A DNA stretch of 64,000 bases from Apoda limacodes (Eukaryota > Arthropoda > Insecta > Lepidoptera > Limacodidae): NCBI GenBank assembly GCA_946406115.1, contig OX291561.1, forward strand, positions 6,998,273-7,062,272, read 5' to 3'. Both the position numbers and the translations under genes were made by a program. Positions 1 through 9,779 of this stretch are shown here, in pieces; positions within the stretch are counted from its first letter, which is position 1, and every line of letters starts with the position of its first letter. A model generated the notes under the pieces. That model ran no database searches. It was given only the letters and a program-made list of their open reading frames with translations, and was not told where the DNA came from.

Positions 1-71
1 ACTTAATTATATAATTAATAGTAAACTGTCTGAAAAACAGTTGGTTATACTTTAGGAAAGAAAGGAAATAT

Positions 72-404
72 GAACTAACAAATTGGTTTACCGCAAATGG
101 TCTGGTGCTTAACCTAACAAAAACCTGATTCATGCTCTTCCACCTTGTCAGCAAAGCCCCTTCAACCCTAAAAGTGTCAGTGGTCGACACAAAGCTTACC
201 CAGATCTCGACAAATACGCTCTTAGGCTTCGAGATTGACAGCGCGCTGACATGGGGTCACAGTGGCAGAATGTGCGGACGACTAGGTTCCGTGTGCTTCC
301 GGGAGATAGCTGGTGTGTCAGACGAAGTTTCAGCCAGGGATTACTTCTCCAAACATAAAATAATCTCTCAACAAACAACCTCTTGTTTTTCAGCACATAG
401 GTGA
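72..404 (+). pseudogene. LINE reverse transcriptase remnant (CR1-like), C-terminal part
   Basis: This is a fragment of a non-LTR retrotransposon reverse transcriptase, from the thumb region after the catalytic core. One frame starting at 72 reads 'ELTNWFTANGLVLNLTKT', then a TGA at 126-128, then continues in the same frame with 'TLLGFEIDSALTWG' and 'CGRLGSVCFREIAGVSDE'. The patterns W..NGL.LN..KT, then LG..ID..L.W, then LC.RLG..CF are typical of this part of CR1/L2-like LINEs. There is no catalytic YADD box in the window, since the upstream part would lie to the left of position 1. The stop codon and later loss of similarity show it is dead. It may be the same insertion as the endonuclease remnant at 850-1665, but the order (reverse transcriptase before endonuclease) would then require rearrangement. 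Confidence 0.6.
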
Positions 405-529
405 GAACCACTGTTACTATGAGAAACAGAGATAGACTGTGCAAAGTTAAACAAAAGCTGACCAAATCCAAAATTATGTTCTGAGAAATTCTTTCTTTTC
501 CGAGAATTTCTAGATATTCAAATTGCTTC

Positions 530-772
530 TTTTTGACATGATAATAGTATTAACTTTGAAAACTGTTGTAAATATGTATTTTTTGTTTACTACTTGTTTT
601 TAAATATGAAGTATATTGAAAAACAAGTAGTAAACAAAAAATAAATATTTACAACAGTTTTCAAAGTTAATACTTGTTTTTAAATATGAAGTATATTTAA
701 AAACAAGTAGTAAACAAAAAATATATATTTACAACAGTTTTCAAAGTAAATACTATTAACTTGTCAAAAAGA
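530..772. repeat. Palindromic fold-back repeat with duplicated right arm
   Basis: The left arm (about 532-597) contains 'ttaactttgaaaactgttg' and 'ttttttgtttactacttg'. The reverse complement of this arm occurs twice to the right, at about 617-673 and about 700-770, each copy containing 'aagtagtaaacaaaaaat' and 'acaacagttttcaaagt'. The outer ends ('ttgacatgataatagta' against 'tactattaacttgtcaaa') also pair. It looks like a small non-autonomous inverted-repeat element whose right half was tandemly duplicated. No coding capacity is seen. Confidence 0.75.
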
Positions 773-849
773 TCTTAGTTTTTTTTACAAATAATAACAG
801 AAACATGTAATTTAGAACGTAGAGAAACATGTAAGAAGTTAGATCGTAG

Positions 850-1665
850 GCCATCAAAATTTTGAGTTATTCATGAACAGCTGTGGATATTCTTTGCATT
901 ACTGAACACTGGTTAAAGTCACACCGGATCATGTTCAACTTTAGTAATCAACAGATTGGTAGTTCGTTTAGTAATCAACAGATTGGTAGTTCGTTTAGTA
1001 ATCAACAGATTGGTAGTTCGTTTAGTAATCAACAGATTGGTAGTTCGTTTAGTAATCAACAGATTGGTAGTTCGTTTAGTAATCAACAGATTGGTAGTTC
1101 GTTTAGCAGGAATTGTTCTATTCTTACACCGTGGCTCTCTAGTAAATAACAAATGAAAACATAAGTAACAGAGTGATATAGTAAACCTTTCAATTGAACG
1201 AACCATTGAAATATCCAACGTTGAGCTGGAACAATTTATTGTTATTACTGTATACAGATTTCTAAAATAAATGGACGAGGCTTTATCTATGATTTGCAAT
1301 AAAAATAAATATATATGAAGATTTTCATATTGATTTGTTAGTAGAAAACTCCTCCTTATGCATTAAATTGAAAAAACTGTTCCAATCATTTAGCTGCAGA
1401 AATATATTTCTAGAGCCAACTAGAATAACAGCCAGTACGGCAACATGTATCGATAACATTTTTGCAGATTTCAGAGTATTACAGTTAGAAATACTGACCA
1501 CTGTGGTTAGTTAGTTCAAATTATAAATATTAACTAAGGAGAAGTCTAAGGAAAAAAACAAAAAATTTCGTCACTTGTTGATTATGGTGACCTTAATGCT
1601 CAGTATAACAATTTTGACTCAATATTTACACCCAAGACTGTCTTAGTTAACAAAAATCCATGCCG
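850..1665 (+). pseudogene. CR1-like LINE, apurinic-type endonuclease remnant
   Basis: This is a decayed N-terminal part of a CR1-like non-LTR retrotransposon ORF2. The frame from 883 reads 'DILCITEHWLKSHRIMFNF', which carries the endonuclease 'TEHW' motif (the catalytic-site Glu). It then enters a nine-codon unit present six times and ends at a stop at 1149. After frame breaks the homology resumes at about 1384 with 'FLEPTRITASTATCIDNIF', the conserved C-terminal block of this endonuclease. Weaker linker-like sequence ('YGDLNAQYNNFDSIF') follows to about 1665. The DFN and SDH catalytic blocks are lost or scrambled. The similarity was recognised by eye; CR1 is the likeliest clade. Confidence 0.7.
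943..1104. repeat. 27-bp minisatellite, 6 perfect copies, inside LINE coding sequence
   Basis: A 27-bp unit beginning 'agtaatcaacagattggtag' is repeated exactly six times without a mismatch. In the frame of the surrounding endonuclease remnant each unit encodes the nine residues NQQIGSSFS. The unit is one segment of the ancestral protein copied in tandem, not foreign sequence. Complete identity points to recent expansion or ongoing homogenisation. The open frames on the opposite strand across the array are by-products of the repeat. Confidence 0.95.
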
Positions 1666-1863
1666 GTTTGATAAATAACTTTTTGAACTTTCGCGGTTGA
1701 TATCAAATGTTTATATGTTTCGGGTTTACCACGATTAGATTTGTTGATTTCCCCATATTTCGGTACAAGATCGAGGATGATCAGAAATAACTGACTCTCC
1801 CCACACTGTTTTTACTTCCTTAGTTCACCTGTTAAGATGGCGCGTGCAACTGTACCGTAATAT

Positions 1864-2105
1864 CGGGAAATTACACAGCTCAAGCAGTCAGCAAGCTGAA
1901 GTGGCAATGGGTAGGCCACATCGCTCGTCAAACTGAAGCTGATGGGTGAGACGGCCTTCAACTAGTTATACAGGTATCTGGTAAGAGCCGCAGGAAGCCA
2001 CTGGAAGCGGGCGGCTTAAAACCGACCTTTGTAGAGACATATGATGGAGGCATACAAAGTCCAACAGTGGACGTCTTCCGGCTGAGACGAAGGTGCCTGT
2101 TATTC
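1864..2105 (+). pseudogene. RTE-like LINE 3' end fragment
   Basis: Degenerate coding sequence reads 'KLKWQWVGHIARQTEADG' near 1896-1949. DNA then follows that corresponds to the usual end of this protein ('gccgcaggaagccactgga', 'acatatgatggaggcat', 'cagtggacgtcttccggctg'). The K.W.GHIAR block and the closing 'QQWT' region are the signature of the C-terminus of RTE-type endonuclease/reverse transcriptases that are abundant in Lepidoptera. Frameshifts break the block. No 3' microsatellite tail is preserved. The fragment lies directly upstream of the large LINE at 2377. Confidence 0.65.
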
Positions 2106-2304
2106 ATCACGCATTATCATATTACCTGATATTCCTTTGTAGGTCCACCATTCCTCCAAGGTGCCCAAAATATCTGAAAAGTATGCAAACATTACTCTTT
2201 TGCTCAAACTTGGTTGTTTACGACGGAGCGCGTTTTTATAGTCGTAAATAGTTATTTGGTTACAATACAATAGTAGTTTATATTAGAGCCCCTCTCAGGT
2301 TTGT

Positions 2305-2376
2305 TGAGGCAACAAACCTCCATGGAGCCGTCTTACGCCATGGCCCACCGACCTGGCCCAGTGCGATTAGCGGACT
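2305..2376 (+). repeat. Dispersed repeat fragment ('cccaccgacctggcccag')
   Basis: The block 'gttgaggcaacaaacctcc ... cccaccgacctggcccagtg' resembles a common lepidopteran interspersed repeat with the core 'gtccaccgcactggcc'. Other copies lie at 6850-6975 and 30345-30430. This copy abuts the first sense codon of the LINE at 2377. Confidence 0.4.
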
Positions 2377-5235
2377 TTGTTCAAGCTAGTTTTTTGCAAC
2401 ATCAGGGGTATTCACGCAAATCTTAACGCAGTCCACCACCATCTCGAAACTGCGCAGCCGACCATTCTTTTTCTAACGGAGACGCAGATATCCTGCCCGG
2501 CCGACACATCATACCTTCACTATCCCGGCTACAAACTCGAACACAATTTCATGAGTCGTGCCGGTGTATGTATGTTCGTCCGGGAGGATATCTGCTGTCG
2601 CCGCCTTCATAGCCTTAAAGACAGGGACCTGTCGATATTGTGGGTGCGCGTAGATTACGGCGGCCACACTCGTATCTATGCGTGCCTATACAGGTCTCAT
2701 AGCGGTGACACGGACGTAACTCGACTCTTCACGCACCTGAGTTTGACGACTGACAAAGTTCTAGAGCAATATCCCACAGCAGAACTAGTTATTTTGGGAG
2801 ACTTTAACGCCCACCATCGCGAGTGGCTCAGTTCTCGAACCAATAACTATGCTGGGATATCTGCTCACGAATTTGCTCTGACCTATGGATTCTCTCAGCT
2901 GGTACTTTCTCCAACGAGAATACCAGATATAGAGGAACATACGAGCTCCTTTCTGGACCTTCTGCTGACTACTCGTCCGGACGGATACTCCGTCTCACTG
3001 GATGCGCCTCTTGGCTCCTCGGACCACTGTTTCGTCCGGACTCAAGTGTCATGCACACAACCCGATCCTTCTGGGCCAACTAATTGGCGTCGTGTGTGGC
3101 ACTATAAGTCGGCAGACTGGGATGGATTGCGAAAATTTTACGCATCGTACCCGTGGAGGCAGATCTGCTTTAACTCAGAAGATCCTGACGTCTGCGTAGC
3201 CGCAGTCACTGAGACAATCCTTGCTGGTATGGAATGTTTCATCCCTAACCTGCGAGTAGCTGCCGGCGTCAAAAAACGACCGTGGTTTAATAGGTCTTGC
3301 AGAGAAGCTAAAATTCTTAAGCAAACTGCGTATGAGGCTTGGACCACGGCTCGTAATAATAAGGATCCGAATATTTCCGAGGTAAAACGCAAATTAAATG
3401 CTGCCTCGAGGTTCAGTAAGAAAGCAACTGCCAGAGCAAAATTCCAATTCATCGGCAAAATAGGTGGGCGACTTGCGAGCTACCCTTCTGGGAGTCGTGC
3501 TTTCTGGTCGCTTGCCAAAGCTGCCGAAGGGAACTTCTGCCAGTCGTCGTTACCACCACTGCGAAAGACCGATGGTGACTTGGCCCATAGTGCTAAAGAG
3601 AAAGCCGATCTACTGGGCAGTCTCTTTGCCTCGAACTCGAATATGAACGATGAAGGCGCTGTACCACCTACTATACCGTGGTGCGGTAAGACCATGCCGG
3701 AAATCTCCATAACGCAGCGGGAGGTCAGGCGGGCGTTGCTCTCTCTAGACGTTCATAAGTCGAGTGGGCCAGACGGTATACCAGCAGTGGTGCTTAAGCA
3801 GTGTGCTCCTGAGTTATGTCCTGTACTCACGCGCCTCTTCGCTCTTTCCTACCACACTAGGCAATTTCCGTCTTCATGGAAGACTGCGAATGTGCACCCG
3901 GTGCCCAAAAAGGGCGATAGATCAGATCCATCGAATTACAGGCCTATCGCTATTACCTCTCTCCTCTCTAAGGTGATGGAGCGTGTGATCAACACACAGC
4001 TTCTAAGATACCTAGAAGTACACGATCTGGTCAGTGACCGTCAATATGGCTTTCGCCACGGTCGCTCGACTGGTGACCTTCTAGTGTATCTCACACACCG
4101 ATGGGCACTAGCCATTGAGAGTCAGGGAGAGGCATTGGCATGCAGCCTGGACATAGCGAAGGCGTTCGATCGGGTCTGGCACCGCGGTCTTCTATCGAAG
4201 TTGCCATCTTACGGAGTGCCCGAGGGTTTGTGCAAATGGGTGACTAGCTTTTTGTCCGGTAGACGCATACGAACCGTAGTTGACGGTAGTTGCTCTGAGA
4301 GCATGGACATTAATGCTGGTGTCCCGCAAGGCTCTGTGCTGTCTCCTACGCTGTTTCTACTGCATATCAATGACATGTTGGACATCAACAATATACATTG
4401 CTATGCAGATGACAGTACTGGAGACGCTTTTTACACGGGTCGTGCAAACATCCCTCGTTCCGTTGTGGAGGAAAACCGCGGAGAACTTGTGTCTCAAATC
4501 GAGACCACACTGTCCCAGGTCTCTGATTGGGGACGGGTAAACTTGGTCCGATTCAACCCTACAAAGACACAAGTGTGCGCGTTCACCGCTAAGAAAACTC
4601 CATTCACTGTAATCCCACAATTCCAGAACACTCCCCTCTCCATCTCCAAGAGCATTGGGATCCTTGGTGTCGACATCTCCAGCGATGTTCAGTTCCAAGA
4701 TCATTTACAAGATAAGGTGAAGCTGGCGTCCAAAAAACTTGGTGTACTCAACAGAGCGAAGCAGTACTTCACGTCGGGGCAAAGGTTGTTACTTTACAAG
4801 TCGCAGGTTCGGCCCCATATGGAGTACTGCTGCCATCTCTGGGCAGGTGCACCCGGATACCAGCTTGGCCCTTTTGACTCGGTTCAACGACGGGCTGTGA
4901 GAATTGTCGACGATTCCAAACTCACTTGCGGTATCGAGCCCTTAAGTCTGAGGAGAGACTTTGCCTCACTGTGTGTGTTCTACCGCTTGTACAATGGGTT
5001 GTGTTCAGAGGAATTGTTCGAAATGATGCCCACGGCTACTTTCTACCATCGCACCGCTCGCCATCGGCAGGGAATTCATTCTCACACTTTAGAACCTAAA
5101 TGGTCGTGTACAGTGCGGTTTCAAACTTCCTCCCGCGAACGCTTAAGTTGTGGAATGAGCTCCCTGCCAAGGTTTTCTGCAAGGACTACAGTATGGAGTT
5201 ATTGGATTTCTGAAGGGTCGGCAACGCGCAAGTGA
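2377..5235 (+). pseudogene. LINE ORF2: endonuclease plus reverse transcriptase, near-intact
   Basis: The 952-codon frame encodes the enzyme that nicks the target DNA and copies element RNA into it. Apurinic-type endonuclease motifs are visible: NIRG at residues 8-11, TET near 34, GDFNAHH at 141, SSDHC at 214. The reverse transcriptase follows: SNYRPIA near 518, CSLDIAKAFDRVW from 589 (catalytic Asp 592), AGVPQGSVLSP at 647, and YADD at 676-679. The frame has no ATG at its start. It opens after a TAG at about 2368 and the first codon counted is TTG; the first Met is near residue 59. Compared with the sister copies at 21.0 and 43.1 kb there is a 4-nt deletion near 5122 and a 16-nt deletion near 5200, which shift the C-terminus out of frame and end it early. 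It is therefore a recently inactivated copy. Confidence 0.88.
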
Positions 5236-5338
5236 TACCCCTGGTGTTGCAAGCGTCCATAGGCTACGGTGACCGCTTACCATCAGGCGAGCCGTAAGCT
5301 TGTTTGCCACCTTAGTGGTATTAAAAAAAAAAAAAAAA
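2377..5338 (+). mobile_element. Non-LTR retrotransposon (jockey/CR1 superfamily), 5'-truncated
   Basis: The element carries one long frame with endonuclease then reverse transcriptase, a short 3' untranslated region ('gcttaccatcaggcgagccg', 'tgccaccttagtggta') and a poly-A run at 5323-5338. No upstream gag-like ORF1 is present: the sequence left of 2377 belongs to other repeats, so the element is truncated at its 5' end. The same 3' end recurs in the window at 16.5, 21.4, 34.8, 41.2, 43.6, 48.2 and 54.6 kb in both orientations, so this is a high-copy family here. I could not identify a clear target-site duplication. Confidence 0.9.
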
Positions 5339-5404
5339 CACGGCTGTCAGAGTTTTAAAGCCGCCCCTGTAAGGCCTCTAACTTGACTTAAAGGCTTATC
5401 ATAT

Positions 5405-5560
5405 TATGCCAACGGCCATGACCGATGGTTTGACGTGCCCTCAGAAGTATGAAGGAGATCAGAAAAATGTGCCCCAAAGTGTTCACCGATTCGAGCACTG
5501 ACCATTTTCTCATTATTTCCAATTGACAAATGCGACTGGGCCACCAACTTCCAATATCAC
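5405..5560 (+). repeat. Dispersed lepidopteran repeat ('ggtttgacgtgccctcagaa')
   Basis: The block from 'gccaacggccatgaccgatg' to 'aatgcgactgggccaccaac' is shared in degenerate form with 51070-51260. The pattern 'atcgacggtttaacgtg..ctc.gaag' is familiar from lepidopteran genomes as an interspersed repeat. No coding sequence was recognised. Confidence 0.55.
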
Positions 5561-6849
5561 ATATTTTTTATTATTATTATGTATGTAACCGTGACATTTT
5601 TAACCGGTCAAAAGTTCCTTTAACTGAAAACTGTAACTTCAACTCTTGACTAAAACGCTTAGTTAAAATCCACCTTTAACCGGTTTTTTTTTTGGTTAAA
5701 ACTAATTTTGAATGTATTTTTGCAAATAAAAACTTCTTTTGACCAGTTAACAGTTTTTGTGGTAACACAGTCATGAAGTTGTTTTCAAAACAAAAGAATA
5801 TTTTTTGTCTCTGAGTCTATTTTTTGTCTTGAGAGACTATTTTTTATCTTTATAGTCTATGTTTTACCTTTGATAGAGACGCATAGTATAATGAGCATCA
5901 AGAGTTGACACCGCCGCAAGCTAGGGGCACTTGACGTCACACTACGGACGCCATTGGAGCTAAATCTCTGCAATGATAATTAACATAAGGTCAACAAACA
6001 CTATATCACAAAATATCATTCAAATTATACATTTTAGGGGCACTTTTAGGGAAAAAAAGAGGTTAACTTCTTTGTTTCCCTAAAAGACCTTTAACTTCTC
6101 GGACCATTTTATGTAACTCTCTATACTCTCCAAATATTTCAAGTTTTAATCTTCATTAAACAGTCTTACTGTAAATTCAGATAAAGTAACGTAAAAACCG
6201 AACTGAAATATGAAAGACTGGTCCAAGACCTTCGAGAAAATTAGTTAAACCTAGCACTGAAGTGTTTGAAAGTATGTAAAAGAAGTCACAATAAAATCAA
6301 AAATTTAAATAAAACTGCGGCTAGAGTAAGGGTTTGAAAAGGAGGTATACCCTTTTTTGCCATTGTTTAATATATATCTAAAATAAAACCTTTTATTTAG
6401 AAATGTTGCCATACAAGATGAACGTTTGTTCATGCTATAATGGTAAACAAGAATATATATGTTGAGATTAACGTGTCTGTCCATTTGTCTGTACGTCACA
6501 ACTCTTTTTTCAGGAACTACAAATACTATTAAAATGATGCTTGCATATGCCCCAAAACACCTTTGTTAATTTAAAAAATTTAGCCAACGAAAACATAGAC
6601 ATAGAATCGAATATGGGGTTTGGAATTGAGGGTCAAAATCTGAGCGGGAAACAGAAGGTCGTATGAACGGGTTTTATTTCACCGATCGTATTCTGTCACT
6701 AACAAGTTAGAAAGTGTAACTGAATGCTGTACATAAATAAAGCTTTTTTGTCACTTCCAGAAACCAAACCCAAATCCTTTGACTAAACAATCCAACGCAA
6801 ACACAAAGGCCCATTTCAGACGTTAGTATGGTACAGTTTTATTATATAA
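5561..6849. other. AT-rich stretch, no gene seen
   Basis: No recognisable coding sequence. A pair of inverted blocks, 'taaccggtcaaaag' near 5598 and 'cttttgaccagtta' near 5735, could be the ends of an approximately 150-bp non-autonomous element. Three imperfect copies of 'ctattttttgtct' lie near 5805-5860. Confidence 0.4.
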
Positions 6850-6975
6850 AATGTCTACTCTGTTTCAGGCGCTGTCCTCACTTCTTAAGAAAAAGGAGGC
6901 TTAGGCTGGTCCACCGCACTGCTGGTTGGTGTTCTTCGCATATCGTATCCGATAAACGAACCCTACTGCTCCACG
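6850..6975 (+). repeat. Dispersed repeat fragment ('ggtccaccgcactgctgg')
   Basis: The block 'aaaaggaggcttaggctggt' followed by 'ccaccgcactgctggttggt' matches, with divergence, the repeat at 30345-30430 ('aagaggcttaggccatagtc', 'caccgcactggccaaactaa'). A repeat of this kind is very common in Lepidoptera. Confidence 0.5.
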
Positions 6976-7189
6976 AAGTTCTCATTTATATATCATATAT
7001 ATATATTTAAATATTTGAATTAAATGTATAATTAATTGCGTTGGCATTGAGCTTACTTACCGTCACAAACAACTGCGGTGGATGTGCCGCGGTTCATTTA
7101 GATACTGGCCGGTATAAGTATGGCACGTGACGTTGTTACTAGTCTTTTATTTGTGACATAACGTTTGTATAGTGCATCAAGCTTTCCTG

Positions 7190-7860
7190 ACCTAGTGGTC
7201 AAACGTCAAGGCTGCAGTCGCCATATTAAAATGCTGTGAACTTACGTGACACTAGCGACAGACATCGGGTCAAAAAATATGTTGCACTCTGCATAGTACC
7301 TTTTTATTTAATATCTTAATGTACGTTGGTTTATTTATTCTTTACTACACAGAAGGCACCAGATTCAAGTGAGAGAGCTATTAAATAATATACATAAGCT
7401 GCGGACTTGAGACTGTTGTGAATATTGTACACTTTCATTATGCGGGATTACATGGAAGATGCGGGACACCAACTTGAGGAATTATATGAGATATTAAATT
7501 GCTAAATAATTTAAGAACAGTGACAGCCCTATCTGTAGTCTTTACACTATTAATTAATGTGGCTTTACAGGGAGTCAGGGAGTGAGGGACCTTCGTATAA
7601 AGTGTGTCCAGATAATCTATAATTCGTATGGCCGCGTTAATTGTAACAATGAGTGTTAATAGTCATACGTGACATTATTAAAATAATCAGATACGATTAC
7701 CTTTTGGAGTACTACCTAAATATTGTAGATTTAAAAAAATAGGTAATAAAAACAGTGCAACAAATTTCTCTGACCCGGTGATCAAAAATGAGAACTACAG
7801 TCGCCATATTAAAAGGTGTGAACTTACGCAACATTAGCAACAAGTCATATGCCGCGGCCC
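7190..7860. repeat. Pair of direct repeats around 7.2 and 7.8 kb
   Basis: Positions 7190-7275 and 7773-7860 share 'cagtcgccatattaaaa' followed by 'tgtgaacttacg' and similar flanks ('ttcctgacctagtggtca' against 'tctctgacccggtgatca'). The 500 bp between them have no recognisable gene. They may be two copies of a short element or the ends of one. Confidence 0.5.
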
Positions 7861-8224
7861 AGTGTTTCTGTACCTCTAAAATAGGGTTAAAGGGTCAAAT
7901 TGAAAACGTTTATATATGTTGCTACCGCTCAGTGACAGAGGCCTGCCATAACACATAATTATACCAATCAAAAATCCTTCTGACGTAACACCGATTATTA
8001 TCAAATACGAAAATATCAATCGTGAATACCTGAAATCTAGCAGGTGAGGCGCATCAAACAGCAAACTAGCGCCGCCATCAAAATTATTGATATCCTATTC
8101 GTACTAAGTTTTTTTAAAAAATGTCCCACATGGCAATTGTAACAGTTTTAAACCTTTATAATAATTTTCAACGTTGTCATTTTTATACTTTGACGTGTTT
8201 ATACCTCGACATTTTTTATTGTTT
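7861..8224. other. No gene seen
   Basis: AT-rich sequence without a recognisable coding or repeat feature. Small open frames on the minus strand look like chance. Confidence 0.4.
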
Positions 8225-8530
8225 TTAGGGTTCCGTACCCAAAGGGTAAAAAACGGGAACCTATTACTAAGACTCCGCTGTCCGTCCGTCCGTCCATCCG
8301 CCCGTCTGTCCCCAGTCTGTATCTCATGAACCATGATAGTTAGATAATTGAAATTTTCACAGAATATGTAGTTCTGTTGCCGCTATAACAAGAAATACTA
8401 AAATCAGATTAACATAAATATTTAAGGTAGCTCACATACACCAAACGTGAATTTTTTGCTCCTTTTTCATCGATATTGATAACGGCAACAGGTAGACGCT
8501 TGAAATATTCACAGAATATTTTGTAACATA
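8225..8530 (-). repeat. 'ggttccgtacc' dispersed element (copy 1)
   Basis: It begins 'agggttccgtacccaaaggg' and continues through 'aagactccgctgtccgtccg', a run of (GTCC)n/(GTCT)n, 'ctgtatctcatgaacc' and 'tgttgccgctataaca'. The same order in the opposite sense is found at 28430-28878 and 47440-47872, and in the same sense at 61375-61675. The complete form is flanked by 'cgaagggttccgtacc' on one side and 'ggtacggaaccct' on the other, an inverted pair, so it is probably a non-autonomous DNA element. The strand follows my choice of the 47.4-kb copy as plus. Confidence 0.75.
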
Positions 8531-9234
8531 TTCACTTTAAAAGTAAATAATTAAATGTTGACAAATAAGGCAACAAAGTTCGAGAAACAATACAAAACGT
8601 TCTAAATGTACCTAAAGTGTTATAATTTTTATGCAGTATATTTTTGAAATAATCTTCGTACTTAGAGAACATAGATAATATCTAATGGCGGCGCTAAGTA
8701 GCTGCTATTAGCTCCTTAACGATAAAATTGATGGTTTATCAACTAATAGTCTTACTTCACTGTCAAGTTAATAATTTAACCAAAATTACCTCACTCCCCA
8801 TAATATTTCTTGCAAAAAATTTATTCGTTTAAATTTGTAAATATTTGTTTTTAACTTTAACAAAATTTATAATAATAAAATTTATTATAAGGTGAAATAG
8901 TCAACAGTACTTGAATGATACAGACACAACACAATATTAATAGTTACGAAATGGATCACAATATATTAGATAAAGCACCTAATAAAAAAATTATATCAGC
9001 AATATTTGTTATTACTAAGTTAGATTACTAATAAACCTTTGACTTGTATATCTCTTCGACAACGAATGAGAAATATATAAAAGTAAAGCCCAGCTACTTT
9101 TACCCTGAGCGTAAACGGAATTCAAATAAATAAATTGATGTTATATACTTACGAAATTTTTATTTTTATCACACGGTAATTAATTTCGAATTTCGTTCAC
9201 AGCATGTTCGGTCACATTCAATGATTAAACAAAG
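8531..9234. other. No gene seen
   Basis: AT-rich sequence with no recognisable feature. Confidence 0.4.
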
Positions 9235-9400
9235 AAAGATAGATAGATAGATAGACATATACTTTATTGCACACCACAAATGAATTAAAAACCAATAAAA
9301 ATTTTGAAATTAACATATAGATTACAATCAGGCTGTCTTATCGCTTATAAGCAAACTCTACCAGACCACCTTTAGGTAGATAGAAAAAGAAAAATATACA
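9235..9400 (-). repeat. LINE 3'-tail-like repeat with (GATA)n
   Basis: A short (GATA)n run at 9235-9256 is followed by 'actttattgcacaccac' and later 'cttatcgcttataagcaa' and 'ctctaccagaccaccttt'. This combination is a common lepidopteran interspersed sequence that I read as the 3' end of a non-LTR element in minus orientation with a tetranucleotide tail. No coding sequence is retained. Confidence 0.5.
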
Positions 9401-9779
9401 GAAAAGGAAGGTGACATCTTAATAAACTTAAGAGTTTCTTTGTGTAACACTATTATATTTTTTATTTCGCTTCGATGTTCCTTATTTCAGATACCTACAT
9501 TAATGCCTAAATGGAAAACCATCTGTGGGTTCAAAAGAGACAGCCAGCAATCTCAGAGGTTTCATAGAATTATTTGAAATTATATAAAACATCAATACCA
9601 GGTATATTTAAATTTACATAATAATGAATAAGAATATATAAAAACATGCCAGGCAATTATGGAATATTTCAACAAGTTATGAAATAATATCTAAATTACC
9701 AAATAAAATGCAAAGATGTATTCAAGGAATTGTTGTAACGAGATCATCACAATAGCTAACTATTATCCCCATTATTGCG
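9401..9779. other. No gene seen
   Basis: AT-rich sequence between two repeat-derived features. Nothing recognisable. Confidence 0.35.

Noticed and set aside
919..1299. 126-codon minus-strand frame with 'TKRTTNLLI' repeats
   Set aside because: It is the opposite strand of the 27-bp minisatellite; the real homology is on the plus strand.
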